Shown: positions 1-6,799 of the stretch, in pieces
How the letters are laid out: the number at the start of each line of letters is the position of its first letter
Position numbering within the stretch: the stretch's first letter is position 1
Source of the DNA: Simkania negevensis
GTDB lineage: Bacteria > Chlamydiota > Chlamydiia > Chlamydiales > Simkaniaceae
NCBI GenBank assembly: GCA_016191565.1
Contig: JACPWA010000148.1
Location: forward strand, 1 to 6,956
Length of the DNA: 6,956 nt
Direction of reading: 5' to 3'
Program-made: the position numbers and the translations under genes
The notes under the pieces: generated by a model
The model's input: the letters and a program-made list of their open reading frames with translations, nothing else
What the model was told of the DNA's origin: nothing
Databases searched by the model: none

Positions 1-261
1 AATGTTCATTCCATCGACAAAGTAGCATCTTTTTTTTCCCTGCTCTTTAAAATCGATCGAAAACCGGCTTAAAAGGAGTTTGATCTTTTCTCGATCTTTT
101 AAAGAGACCTTTTCTTTCAAGATTTTCCAAGCAATGGCGCGATAAAGGGCACCTGTATCAAAGTAGGCAATCCCAAGAAGCTCAGCAAGCATCTGAGCTA
201 TGGTGGACTTCCCTGTCCCCGAAGGGCCATCGATAGTAATAGTAATCGGCTGTTTTTCCAT
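1..261 (-). CDS. cmk: Cytidylate kinase, N-terminal part (runs off left edge)
   Basis: Cytidylate (CMP/dCMP) kinase transfers a phosphate from ATP to CMP or dCMP in the cytoplasm, feeding CTP/dCTP synthesis and recycling CMP released by lipid synthesis. The first 87 codons are visible and open throughout. They begin [20 protein letters not shown], with the P-loop GPSGTGKST at residues 12-20 right after the first beta strand. The family motif DTGALYRA follows at 35-42, part of the nucleotide-monophosphate binding region. The ATG (261-259) overlaps the cdsA stop by one base (TAATG), and no Shine-Dalgarno sequence is visible before it, so translation probably depends on ribosomes finishing cdsA. 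The remaining ~130 residues lie outside the window. The P-loop plus DTGAxYR combination separates Cmk from adenylate, guanylate and thymidylate kinases, so identity is secure. Confidence 0.95.
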   Translation of the reverse strand, partial: MEKQPITITIDGPSGTGKSTIAQMLAELLGIAYFDTGALYRAIAWKILKEKVSLKDREKIKLLLSRFSIDFKEQGKKRCYFVDGMNI

Positions 262-1115
262 TATAGAAATAAAAATAAGTAGAGGATCGGAATAGTAAAT
301 AAAAGAGAATCAAGCATATCTAAAACCCCCCCCATCCCCGGAAGAGAATTACTATCTTTAACCCCTGCTTCTCTCTTGAGAAGTGATTCAGCAAGATCTC
401 CTACCTGCCCAAAGATCCCGATCAACCCTCCAAGCCATAAGCTTTGAAAGAAGGTGAAAGAAAAACCTTTGATCCATGAGGTAAGAAAAAAGAAAAGGAG
501 GCTCATACAGACAGCTGCAATGAGACCAAAAAAAGCGCCACTCACTGTTTTATTTGGACTAAGTATAGGAGCTAATCTTTTCTTTCCTAAAAGTATACCT
601 CCAAAATATCCTCCTACATCGGTCATTTTAGTCGTGGCTACAAGATAAATAACCCACCACCTAGCTGCTCCAGCTTGAAGAGCTGCAATAGGAAAGTAAA
701 GGATCTTTAAGAGAAGGCCAAGAGGGACAGCAATATAGCAAAGGGCTAAAAAATTTCGCGAAATAGAAAATAGTGCTCCCTCGATCTGATTAAAACGGCG
801 GATAAAGAAAAGGAAAAAAGCAATCACTAAAACGACCAAAGGAAGAATCTTTGAAAAAAAGAGATAGGAGGAAAGAAAAAAAGAGGCAATGAGAACAATA
901 GAAAGGAAAATAAGAAGAAAATGATCTCCCTTTTTGCTTTCAATTTTAGCGAGTTTTGCAAATTCCCAGATAGCAACTCCCCCAAGTATGGCAGCCAAAA
1001 AGAAGACTAGATACTTAACAACAGCACTATACGCAAAAGTTAAAATCAAAGCAAGCAGCAAAATGGCCACGGAGGCTGTAAGTAGCCTCTTAGAGAGATC
1101 TGGAAAGCGCATCAT
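261..1115 (-). CDS. cdsA: Phosphatidate cytidylyltransferase (CDP-diacylglycerol synthase)
   Basis: CdsA makes CDP-diacylglycerol from phosphatidic acid and CTP in the inner membrane, the precursor of phosphatidylethanolamine and phosphatidylglycerol. The 284-residue product matches the family's usual length (~270-290) and has about eight or nine hydrophobic segments, starting near residues 12-32 and ending with a hydrophobic C-terminus. The C-terminal signature is present at 244-269: SLLKR, then KD at 253-254, PGMGG at 259-263 and LDMLD at 265-269. An upstream block, [12 protein letters not shown], is also typical. Acidic residues D254, D266 and D269 are kept, but the usual His of GHGG is Met261 and the usual Arg of LDRxD is Met267. 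As far as I recall, such changes are common in chlamydial CdsA. ATG 1115-1113 overlaps the uppS stop (ATGA). A second ATG follows directly at 1112-1110 and could be used instead. Confidence 0.95.
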   Translation of the reverse strand: MMRFPDLSKRLLTASVAILLLALILTFAYSAVVKYLVFFLAAILGGVAIWEFAKLAKIESKKGDHFLLIFLSIVLIASFFLSSYLFFSKILPLVVLVIAFFLFFIRRFNQIEGALFSISRNFLALCYIAVPLGLLLKILYFPIAALQAGAARWWVIYLVATTKMTDVGGYFGGILLGKKRLAPILSPNKTVSGAFFGLIAAVCMSLLFFFLTSWIKGFSFTFFQSLWLGGLIGIFGQVGDLAESLLKREAGVKDSNSLPGMGGVLDMLDSLLFTIPILYLFLFL

Positions 1116-1879
1116 TCACCAAATCGACGTTTTCTATTTTGATACTCTTTTATCGCAAGCAGCAAATTTTCTGGAGAAAAATCGGGCCAAAGCACTTTGG
1201 AAAATACAATTTCGCTATAGACCGACTGCCACAAAAGAAAATTGCTCAGCCTTGCTTCTCCACCTGCTCTGATGTAAAGCTCCGGATCCTGCCAAGCAGC
1301 AGAATCGAGATAACTCTCCAAAGTCTTTTCCGTTACCTCTTCTTCAGAAAGCACCCCTTTCTCCATATCCTTAGCCATTTTAAGAAAGGCACGACAAAGC
1401 TCATCCCTACTTCCATAGTTAATTGCCATCACCAAGTGGATCTTGCAAAGATGGCATGTTGCCTTTTTTGTCTCCTCAAACACCTCTCGAATGGAAGGGG
1501 ACAATTTAGAAAGATCGCCGATCGTCTCTAACCTTACTCCTTCTTCAATCATAGAGGGTTTTTTCTTGATCAGGTAACTTTCAAAAAGTTGCATGAGAAG
1601 CTCTACTTCTTCTTTGGATCGATTTCTATTTTCAGTGGAAAAAGCATAAACAGTAAGCCTTTCTACTCCAAGGAAAACAGCAGCTCTTACAATCAGGTCA
1701 AGAGTTTCTGCTCCTTGAGCATGACCAAAAGCAATTGGCAGCCCCCTTTCTCTTGCCCATCTTCGGTTCCCATCCATGACAATGGCAATATGCTCAGGGA
1801 TATTTTTTCGATCAATGCTGGAAAGCTGCTCTTCAGTAAACAAGGGTTGATCTAACAGTTGGTTCAACGTAGCCATCAT
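1112..1879 (-). CDS. uppS: Undecaprenyl diphosphate synthase (cis-prenyltransferase)
   Basis: UppS adds isopentenyl units to farnesyl diphosphate to make C55 undecaprenyl diphosphate, the carrier lipid for peptidoglycan and other envelope sugars. The signature HIAIVMDGNRRWA carries the catalytic Asp at residue 36 (E. coli D26), followed by GHAQGAE, YAFSTENRNRS, INYGSRDEL and the C-terminal IRAGGEARLSNFLLWQ. R204, R210 and E223 line up with E. coli R194, R200 and E213, a constant offset of 10. A205 stands where RTGGE has Thr. I chose ATG 1879 because AAAGG lies 9 nt upstream (1893-1889). This gives 255 residues. The frame can be extended to a TTG at 1897, which has no ribosome binding site. 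Its TGA overlaps the cdsA ATG by 4 nt, and it is the first visible gene of the minus-strand operon. Confidence 0.95.
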   Translation of the reverse strand: MMATLNQLLDQPLFTEEQLSSIDRKNIPEHIAIVMDGNRRWARERGLPIAFGHAQGAETLDLIVRAAVFLGVERLTVYAFSTENRNRSKEEVELLMQLFESYLIKKKPSMIEEGVRLETIGDLSKLSPSIREVFEETKKATCHLCKIHLVMAINYGSRDELCRAFLKMAKDMEKGVLSEEEVTEKTLESYLDSAAWQDPELYIRAGGEARLSNFLLWQSVYSEIVFSKVLWPDFSPENLLLAIKEYQNRKRRFGE

Positions 1880-2134
1880 CCAATAAAACCTTTGCAAAAC
1901 TACACATCTCTAGAGAATTCTACCATTTTCCGATAATTCTTCTAATCTTTTAATTTCTATCAAGAGAACAGGCTCTTTCTTCTAAATTTTTTTTACATAG
2001 ATGAAAGATAGATGGAATCGCTTTTCATCCGCTATGCTATTTTTTTGTTTGGATTTTTCACTAAAAATCAGATATTATTAAGAATTTAACTTTGTTAATG
2101 TTGCATATAAAATAGTTGAAAGGAAACTTCTACA
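1880..2134. promoter_or_regulatory. Divergent control region between uppS and secDF
   Basis: This is an AT-rich spacer between back-to-back genes that must hold the promoters of both. For secDF, a ribosome binding site AAAGGA at 2119-2124 lies 10 nt before ATG 2135. TATTAT (2073-2078) is a possible -10 with only a poor -35. TATAAA (2106-2111) also looks like a -10 but would put the transcript start almost on the ribosome binding site. For uppS, the minus strand has TTGATA (1963-1958) followed 19 nt later by AATTAT, a weak pair. No operator palindrome stands out. The small gene CT449, which I recall between these genes in C. trachomatis, is not seen here. No box is certain. Confidence 0.4.
1889..1893 (-). 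promoter_or_regulatory. Shine-Dalgarno site that fixes the uppS start
   Basis: The minus strand reads AAAGG here, 9 nt before the ATGATG at 1879-1874. It supports the shorter 255-residue UppS over the TTG start at 1897, which lies upstream of this site. Confidence 0.6.
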
Positions 2135-5100
2135 ATGGCAAAACGAAAGCGTTGGCAATTTATTTTAATCGTTGCAGTATGTCTGCTAACAGTTTTTAAC
2201 ATTCTCCCAACGATCTTCTTTTATGCCAAACCTCTTAAACAGCCTATTGGGGAAAGGAGAGCTAAAGAGATCGGCTACCAAGCAATGAGTCGAGTAAATG
2301 CTTTAGAAAGGGAATCGATCGAATGGTTAACATCCTATAATAAGCTTCTGGGAATTAAAGGAACAAACATCTCCTTAGACAAAGAAAGTCCTGGCCTTCT
2401 CCACCTCACCTTTCAAAAAGAGCAAGATGCTGAAAGATTTCGCATCCATATCTCCCGAGCTGGTGCGCTCATCCCTTTTGTGCCATCCAAACTCTATCTT
2501 ATTCCTTCTAGTCAAAATGCAAAAACAATAACACTCCAAAGATCGATCCCTATTCACTTTGATTTGAACAAAATAGACGAGATCTTTCAATTTAGTTTCA
2601 AGAGAGATACAGAAGGCAAAACTGCCCCACTATATCGGAAAATTGTAAACGACCGCCTTCTTCAGTTAGGACTTGCAATTGGAGGCATCAGCGATAATGC
2701 CCAGCTTACAGAAATAGCTCTTAGCCAAATTGGCACTTCTCGCTCGAACGAATTTCTCCTCCTTTTAGCAAATAATATCCTTACCTATTCTAAGACCTTT
2801 GAGGAGAAATCTCCCATAGCAAAGCGCTATTATGCTACCTTTACCCAGGGGATCTCTGAAGATAAGGAGATCATGATCGATCGATTGCTAAGCTCTTTCG
2901 AGCGTTACAAAGATCAAATCCGTCTGGAAAGAATCGAGATTGAAAAGGCAAAGGAAAGTAAAAAAAGCCAAGGAGAATTTTTAGAGACCGAATTAGAACA
3001 AAAGCTCTCCCTCTTAAAGGGAAGGGAACAGCTGTTGTCCTCTTCTTCTGAAATTCTGCGAAGAAATAAAGTGGCCTTTAGCCAAGGAACGCCCTCTTGG
3101 AACTATGCAACTTTAAGTAGACTGATCGAAAATGCAAAGGCCCCTTCCTTCGATAGCGCCCAAACTCTTTTCATCGGTAAACAAAACCCTCTCATTGAAA
3201 AATGCCTTATTCATTGGGGCACAGAAACGATCGAACTTGTTTTTCATCCCGATTTGATCGCTTACAAGACTCAGATAACTAAAGAGAAGGGAAAAGCCCC
3301 TCTTTCTGACCAGCTCAATCAGCTTATTTTTAATGAAATGGCTCGTATTGCTAGAGAGACAGGGGAAGAAATCACCCCTTCTAAAGGAGCTTACCAGATC
3401 GACTTGAACTCTCTTGCTGATAGCAAGAGTTTTCTTATGATGGACCTTGGATCGCTTGCAAGCAAGCAGGCAGACTCTTTGAAAACTCTAATCGCAAAGG
3501 AGTGGAATCCTTCTTATACCGATTTAACAAGAGAGCTATTTCCTATTTGGGATTACGAAACTTTCCTCTCTCTTTCTCCCCAAATGCAAAAACTTGGCCT
3601 CATGATCTATACTCCTGCAAAATATAACGAAATGCCGATGCGCGGCTTTCGTACAAATGCAGTTTATGTGATTGCCAAAGGGGTCCAAGAGATTATTGCA
3701 AAGCTAAGGGAAGATCCCAGCTCTTCCCAATCAAAAGCTTTTATGGAAGATTTTAATGCTCTTAGAACTCTCTTGCAAAATAATGGATTTAGCAGCTATC
3801 CAGGAGATACCTACCCTCTTAGCTCTCAATTTTCTAAAGATGTTATTTTTGCTTCAAACGACTTTTATAGAGATGTGCTCATGGCGACGAGAGAAGCATT
3901 TAATACTTATGGCACAAGAAGATATGCGACATTAGAATTTACAAATCTTCAACAGCGGACTTTTGCTCTAAACCAGATCGAAACCAAAATCCATGAAGAT
4001 CTTCTTAAGTGGCGAGACGAGTATCAGATCGCACAAGTTAGGAGCGATCTTCAAGCAAAATTTGATGTGCCAGCTCCTACTAAAAGCCCTTTTTGGAATA
4101 ATATAAAGCTAAGTACAGCAAAGTATTTTAGAGGGGATGATCGAAAAATTCTCCATTGGGGACTTGATCTTTCTGGTGGAAAGAGTGTTCTTATTGAGCT
4201 TAGAGATCAAAATAATCGGATTGTTACAAATGAAGCAGATATTAAACAGGGAATAAGTGAGCTCTACTCTAGGGTAAATAAGATGGGGGTTTCCGAAGTG
4301 GTTATTCGCCAAGAAGGTTCTCTTATCTCTCTTGATTTCCCTAGTGCGCAAGGCTTTTCTGCTGCTGACCTTGTCAAGTCCTCTTCGATGTTCTTCCATG
4401 TATTAAATGAAAAATTTTCTTCAGAAAGCTCCTCTTTAGGAGCGACTGTGAACCAATTTCTGCAAGAAATCTGGAATGAAGCGATAGTGACAAATCGGAA
4501 AGATATCGACAGCATCAATGCAATTGCTTGGAAGCATCTTTATGGGGACATCTCTGATAATGAGATGGCTCAGCCTATTAGTGAAGCTGCTAAAGTCCTA
4601 TTTAACCAAGGACTCCGCCTTTCTTCTCCAGAAGACCATTCCACTACGAGCGCCTTTAATGACTCTCTCTCTAAAATTGCCCTTTACCGAGGGGAAGACT
4701 TTTCCGCTTGGCACGGTCAAACTCATCCTCTCCTGGTTGTATTTAAAAATTATGCCCTCCAAGGAGCTAATCTCTCCAACGTTCGGGTAGGATATGATCC
4801 CTCCAAGGGGAATTTCCTTAGCTTTGAAGTGAGCTCTTCTGAAACTGGAAATGAGGGAGGAAAAGCAAATCCAAGAACAACCCTGTACAATTGGACCTCG
4901 ATCTTTTCCAAAGAAAAGATCGCTGGTACTCCTTTAGCTGATTATAGCGCTGGAAGGGGGTGGCGCATGGCTGTGATCTTAAATGGCACAGTGATTAATG
5001 CTCCTGCCATAGAATCTCCTTTACGCGACCATGTTTCGATCACTGGAAATTTTACCCAAAGAGAAGCAAGCCGACTAGAAGCAGACTTGAAAGCAGGCTC

Positions 5101-5752
5101 TCTTACCTTTGCCCCCCATATCCTCTCTGAAAAAAATGTCAGTCCAGAATTGGGACTGCAAGATAGAGAAATGGGAATTCTCGCAACGACTCTCGCCCTT
5201 ATTTTAGTGATTGCGGTGATGAGCGCCTACTATCGCTTTGCTGGTGTTGTAGCCTCTGTTGCCGTTCTCTTTAACCTATTGATCATGTGGGCTACTCTTC
5301 AAAATATTCAAGCAACTATTACCTTGGCAGGAATTGCCGGCATTGTCCTCACCATGGGAATGGCTGTTGATGCAAATGTGCTTGTTTTTGAAAGGATCCG
5401 AGAAGAATTTGCGCTGACAGGCCGTTTGGCCTCTTCTATTCATGCAGGTTATCGAAAAGCTTTCTCTTCGATTGTAGATTCTAATCTTACTACAATTATT
5501 GCTGCACTTATCCTCCTCCATTTTGATTCTGGTCCCATTAAAGGGTTTGCCCTCACCCTTATTATTGGAATTGTCTCTTCGATGTTTACAGCCCTTTTTA
5601 TGACCCGCTACTTCTTTTCAGCATGGGTGCAATCCTTCTATCGAGAACTCTTGATCAAAAAGGAAAACCTTTTTATCTTCTCCCTCTTGAAGCAGCCTTT
5701 GCTGAAGGAAAAGAATACTCCTACGAAAGCAACCCTCGGATTCTCTGGGTAG
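2135..5752 (+). CDS. secDF: SecDF protein translocase fusion, SecD portion (frame lost at the SecF junction)
   Basis: SecD is an RND-like inner-membrane subunit that works with SecF, using the proton gradient to pull exported proteins through SecYEG. Residues 8-30 form the first membrane segment. About 640 extra-cytoplasmic residues follow before the SecD core motif WGLDLSGG (675-682). E. coli SecD reaches this motif near residue 125, so there is a large insertion, including a charged, coiled-coil-like stretch at about 253-313. The P1 base (ILNGTVINAPAI, then ITGNFTQREASRLEADLKAG) precedes five membrane segments at about 1013-1032, 1035-1053, 1061-1083, 1108-1127 and 1133-1158. The transport motif AGIAGIVLTMGMAVDANVL carries the key Asp at 1079 (E. 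coli D519). FMTRYFFSAW, the normal end of SecD, ends at 1164. The next ~40 residues to the stop at 5750-5752 look like SecF coding sequence read out of frame. ATG 2135 has AAAGGA 10 nt upstream. Confidence 0.9.
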   Translation: MAKRKRWQFILIVAVCLLTVFNILPTIFFYAKPLKQPIGERRAKEIGYQAMSRVNALERESIEWLTSYNKLLGIKGTNISLDKESPGLLHLTFQKEQDAERFRIHISRAGALIPFVPSKLYLIPSSQNAKTITLQRSIPIHFDLNKIDEIFQFSFKRDTEGKTAPLYRKIVNDRLLQLGLAIGGISDNAQLTEIALSQIGTSRSNEFLLLLANNILTYSKTFEEKSPIAKRYYATFTQGISEDKEIMIDRLLSSFERYKDQIRLERIEIEKAKESKKSQGEFLETELEQKLSLLKGREQLLSSSSEILRRNKVAFSQGTPSWNYATLSRLIENAKAPSFDSAQTLFIGKQNPLIEKCLIHWGTETIELVFHPDLIAYKTQITKEKGKAPLSDQLNQLIFNEMARIARETGEEITPSKGAYQIDLNSLADSKSFLMMDLGSLASKQADSLKTLIAKEWNPSYTDLTRELFPIWDYETFLSLSPQMQKLGLMIYTPAKYNEMPMRGFRTNAVYVIAKGVQEIIAKLREDPSSSQSKAFMEDFNALRTLLQNNGFSSYPGDTYPLSSQFSKDVIFASNDFYRDVLMATREAFNTYGTRRYATLEFTNLQQRTFALNQIETKIHEDLLKWRDEYQIAQVRSDLQAKFDVPAPTKSPFWNNIKLSTAKYFRGDDRKILHWGLDLSGGKSVLIELRDQNNRIVTNEADIKQGISELYSRVNKMGVSEVVIRQEGSLISLDFPSAQGFSAADLVKSSSMFFHVLNEKFSSESSSLGATVNQFLQEIWNEAIVTNRKDIDSINAIAWKHLYGDISDNEMAQPISEAAKVLFNQGLRLSSPEDHSTTSAFNDSLSKIALYRGEDFSAWHGQTHPLLVVFKNYALQGANLSNVRVGYDPSKGNFLSFEVSSSETGNEGGKANPRTTLYNWTSIFSKEKIAGTPLADYSAGRGWRMAVILNGTVINAPAIESPLRDHVSITGNFTQREASRLEADLKAGSLTFAPHILSEKNVSPELGLQDREMGILATTLALILVIAVMSAYYRFAGVVASVAVLFNLLIMWATLQNIQATITLAGIAGIVLTMGMAVDANVLVFERIREEFALTGRLASSIHAGYRKAFSSIVDSNLTTIIAALILLHFDSGPIKGFALTLIIGIVSSMFTALFMTRYFFSAWVQSFYRELLIKKENLFIFSLLKQPLLKEKNTPTKATLGFSG

Positions 5753-6390
5753 TACACGCATTAAAGGAAAGCGGCCTTGAACTTACCCCTTCTTCTTTAG
5801 AAAAAATCAATACTGAATGGAATAGCATTAGTGGTCAGATGTCTAAGACCATGCAAAATCAGGCAATCATTGGCCTTGCTCTTGCTCTTTTATGTATCAT
5901 GATCTACATCACTATTCGTTTTGAATTTAAATATGCGATCAGTGCCACCATCGGCCTTGCAATTGATGTGATGGTTACATTAGCCCTCATCGCTATTTTA
6001 CGTGTGCTCGGAGTTCCCATTCAAATCGATCTAAATTGCATCGCTGCTCTGATGACAATCATCGGCTATTCGCTCAATGATACTATCATTATCTTCGACC
6101 GGATTAGAGAAGATCTAAAACTAATGAAAAAACGTTCTTTCAGTGAAGTGATCAATCATGCTCTGAATGTCACTCTTAGTCGTACACTCATGACCTCAGG
6201 AACTACCCTTGTTGTCCTTCTTGCTCTTTTATCCTTGGGTGGAAGTACTATTTTTGGCCTTTCTTTAGTTATGGTGATCGGAGTTGTGTTTGGTACGTAT
6301 TCCTCCCTTTTTGTTGCTACCCCTCTTCTCTATTTTTTTTACCAAAGAGAAGAGGTCACCAAGGAAAAACCATTATTGAATGAAAATTAA
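5623..6390 (+). pseudogene. secF: SecF portion of SecDF, out of frame and lacking its N-terminal part
   Basis: This frame, -1 relative to the SecD part, is open from 5527 and encodes the C-terminal part of SecF. Counting from the ATG at 5623, residues 7-76 look like the second half of the SecF periplasmic domain. Five membrane segments follow at about 80-100, 107-127, 133-155, 187-208 and 212-238. The SecF hallmark GYSLNDTIIIFDRIRED carries the conserved Asp at 153 (E. coli D213), and RTLMTSGTT matches the SecF TM5 region. The first SecF membrane segment and the LDFTGG motif, normally found just before, are absent in all three plus-strand frames between 5620 and 5750. About 70 or more residues are missing compared with E. 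coli SecF. The ATG has no Shine-Dalgarno sequence and is probably not a true start. Without TM1 the topology would not fit. A natural deletion or an assembly error are both possible. Confidence 0.8.
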
Positions 6391-6464
6391 TGGTAAGGAT
6401 GGTAAAATGAAGAATAAAAGGTAGAGGGTATTGAAACATTCTAAGGCAACAGTGAACAAAAGCA

Positions 6465-6488
6465 CACAAAATCTTTTGTGAAATTTTT
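6465..6488 (+). terminator. Weak terminator-like hairpin after secDF
   Basis: CACAAAA (6465-6471) pairs with TTTTGTG (6474-6480), followed after AAA by five T residues. It is 7 bp with a two-base apparent loop and little GC, so it would be a poor stand-alone terminator. It sits inside the 10-bp inverted repeat 6423-6432/6490-6499 (AGAGGGTATT / AATACCCTCT), which may make a larger fold. Confidence 0.3.
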
Positions 6489-6509
6489 AAATACCCTCTT
6501 GTAAAAACA

Positions 6510-6560
6510 TTTTATTTCATCTTCTCCAATCGATACTCGATTGGAGAAGATGGGGTAAAA
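6510..6560. repeat. Long near-perfect inverted repeat (24-bp stem, 3-nt loop)
   Basis: The core arms CATCTTCTCCAATCGA (6518-6533) and TCGATTGGAGAAGATG (6537-6552) are perfect complements around TAC. The stem extends outward by three U-G pairs (6515-6517 with 6553-6555) and five A-U pairs (6510-6514 with 6556-6560). The wobble pairs work only in a plus-strand transcript; the minus-strand RNA would have A-C mismatches there, so selection, if any, acts on the plus-strand RNA. No T-run follows on the plus strand, so it is not a textbook intrinsic terminator. It could be a processing or stability hairpin at the secDF 3' end, part of a small RNA, or a dispersed palindromic element. Confidence 0.85.
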
Positions 6561-6577
6561 GAGAAAACTGGCAAAAG

Positions 6578-6609
6578 AACCTTCCTTTACTTTAAAAAAA
6601 GGAAAGGTT
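6578..6609. repeat. Second hairpin, 11 bp with one bulged A
   Basis: AACCTTCCTTT (6578-6588) pairs with AAAGG-A-AAGGTT (6598-6609), with a loop of about nine bases and one bulge. It starts 17 bases after the 24-bp hairpin and ends 34 bases before the recJ promoter. No T-run follows on the plus strand. On the minus strand the stem is followed by only a few T residues. Confidence 0.6.
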
Positions 6610-6643
6610 GGTTCGATAAACAATGAAGTGTATATGTGACGAC

Positions 6644-6673
6644 TTGAAATTTTATTTTTTGTAATGATATAAG
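6644..6673 (+). promoter_or_regulatory. Sigma-70-type promoter, probably for recJ
   Basis: TTGAAA (6644-6649) and TATAAG (6668-6673) each match five of six consensus bases and are 18 bp apart, in a very AT-rich context. Transcription would start near 6680, giving a leader of about 110-120 nt before the recJ start. This is the best promoter match in the window. Confidence 0.55.
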
Positions 6674-6786
6674 ATCTGTAAGGAGAAAATGTAACTCTAT
6701 CCTCATAGATTGCTCCTTTCAATTGATCTTATCATTTGTAGTAACTGTTCTAGTCAATCCCCTCTTTCCCCTGAGCATAATCAGCC

Positions 6787-6791
6787 GAGGG
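6787..6791 (+). promoter_or_regulatory. Ribosome binding site that favours a TTG start for recJ
   Basis: GAGGG lies 8-9 nt before TTG 6800. It overlaps the alternative GTG at 6791, which would then have no usable spacing. The site can pair with CCCTC at 6760-6764, with CTGA/TCAG (6771-6774/6781-6784) stacking inside, so it may be partly masked in the RNA. Confidence 0.4.
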
Positions 6792-6799
6792 TGTCTTTT

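Larger units (their letters stand above)
6391..6799 (+). other. Structured intergenic region between secDF and recJ
   Basis: About 400 bases hold no reading frame that resembles a protein. In order they contain a 10-bp inverted repeat (6423-6432 with 6490-6499) enclosing a small hairpin, a 24-bp hairpin (6510-6560), an 11-bp hairpin with one bulged base (6578-6609), a sigma-70-like promoter (6644-6673), and a leader to recJ with a possible SD-masking fold (6760-6791). Two very short frames also occur: ATG at 6407 followed by four codons and a stop, and an ATG-TAA start-stop at 6689-6694. The density of inverted repeats suggests transcription termination of secDF, a small RNA, or both. Confidence 0.6.

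Noticed and set aside
934..1855. Several plus-strand open frames opposite uppS and cdsA
   Set aside because: They are antisense shadows of well-identified genes, with low-complexity translations and no family resemblance.
1962..1994. Terminator-like AAGAG/CTCTT hairpin followed by a T-run between uppS and secDF
   Set aside because: The stem is only 5 bp and lies between divergent genes where no transcript needs to end. The T-run fits general AT-richness.
5623..5752. Programmed -1 ribosomal frameshift joining SecD to SecF
   Set aside because: No X XXY YYZ heptamer occurs in the SecD frame in the overlap, and a frameshift could not restore the missing SecF membrane segment and DFTGG motif.
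6407..6424. Five-codon frame with an AAGGA upstream, just after secDF
   Set aside because: Too short to judge, with no sign of regulation such as repeated rare codons or a linked attenuator.
6606..6625. GGTTCGAT-like T-loop suggesting a tRNA
   Set aside because: No matching T-stem, acceptor stem or anticodon arm could be built around it.
6441..6722. Open frame of 93 codons on the minus strand
   Set aside because: It begins with TTG, has no ribosome binding site, resembles no family, and runs straight through the hairpins. Its length is unremarkable for AT-rich intergenic DNA.
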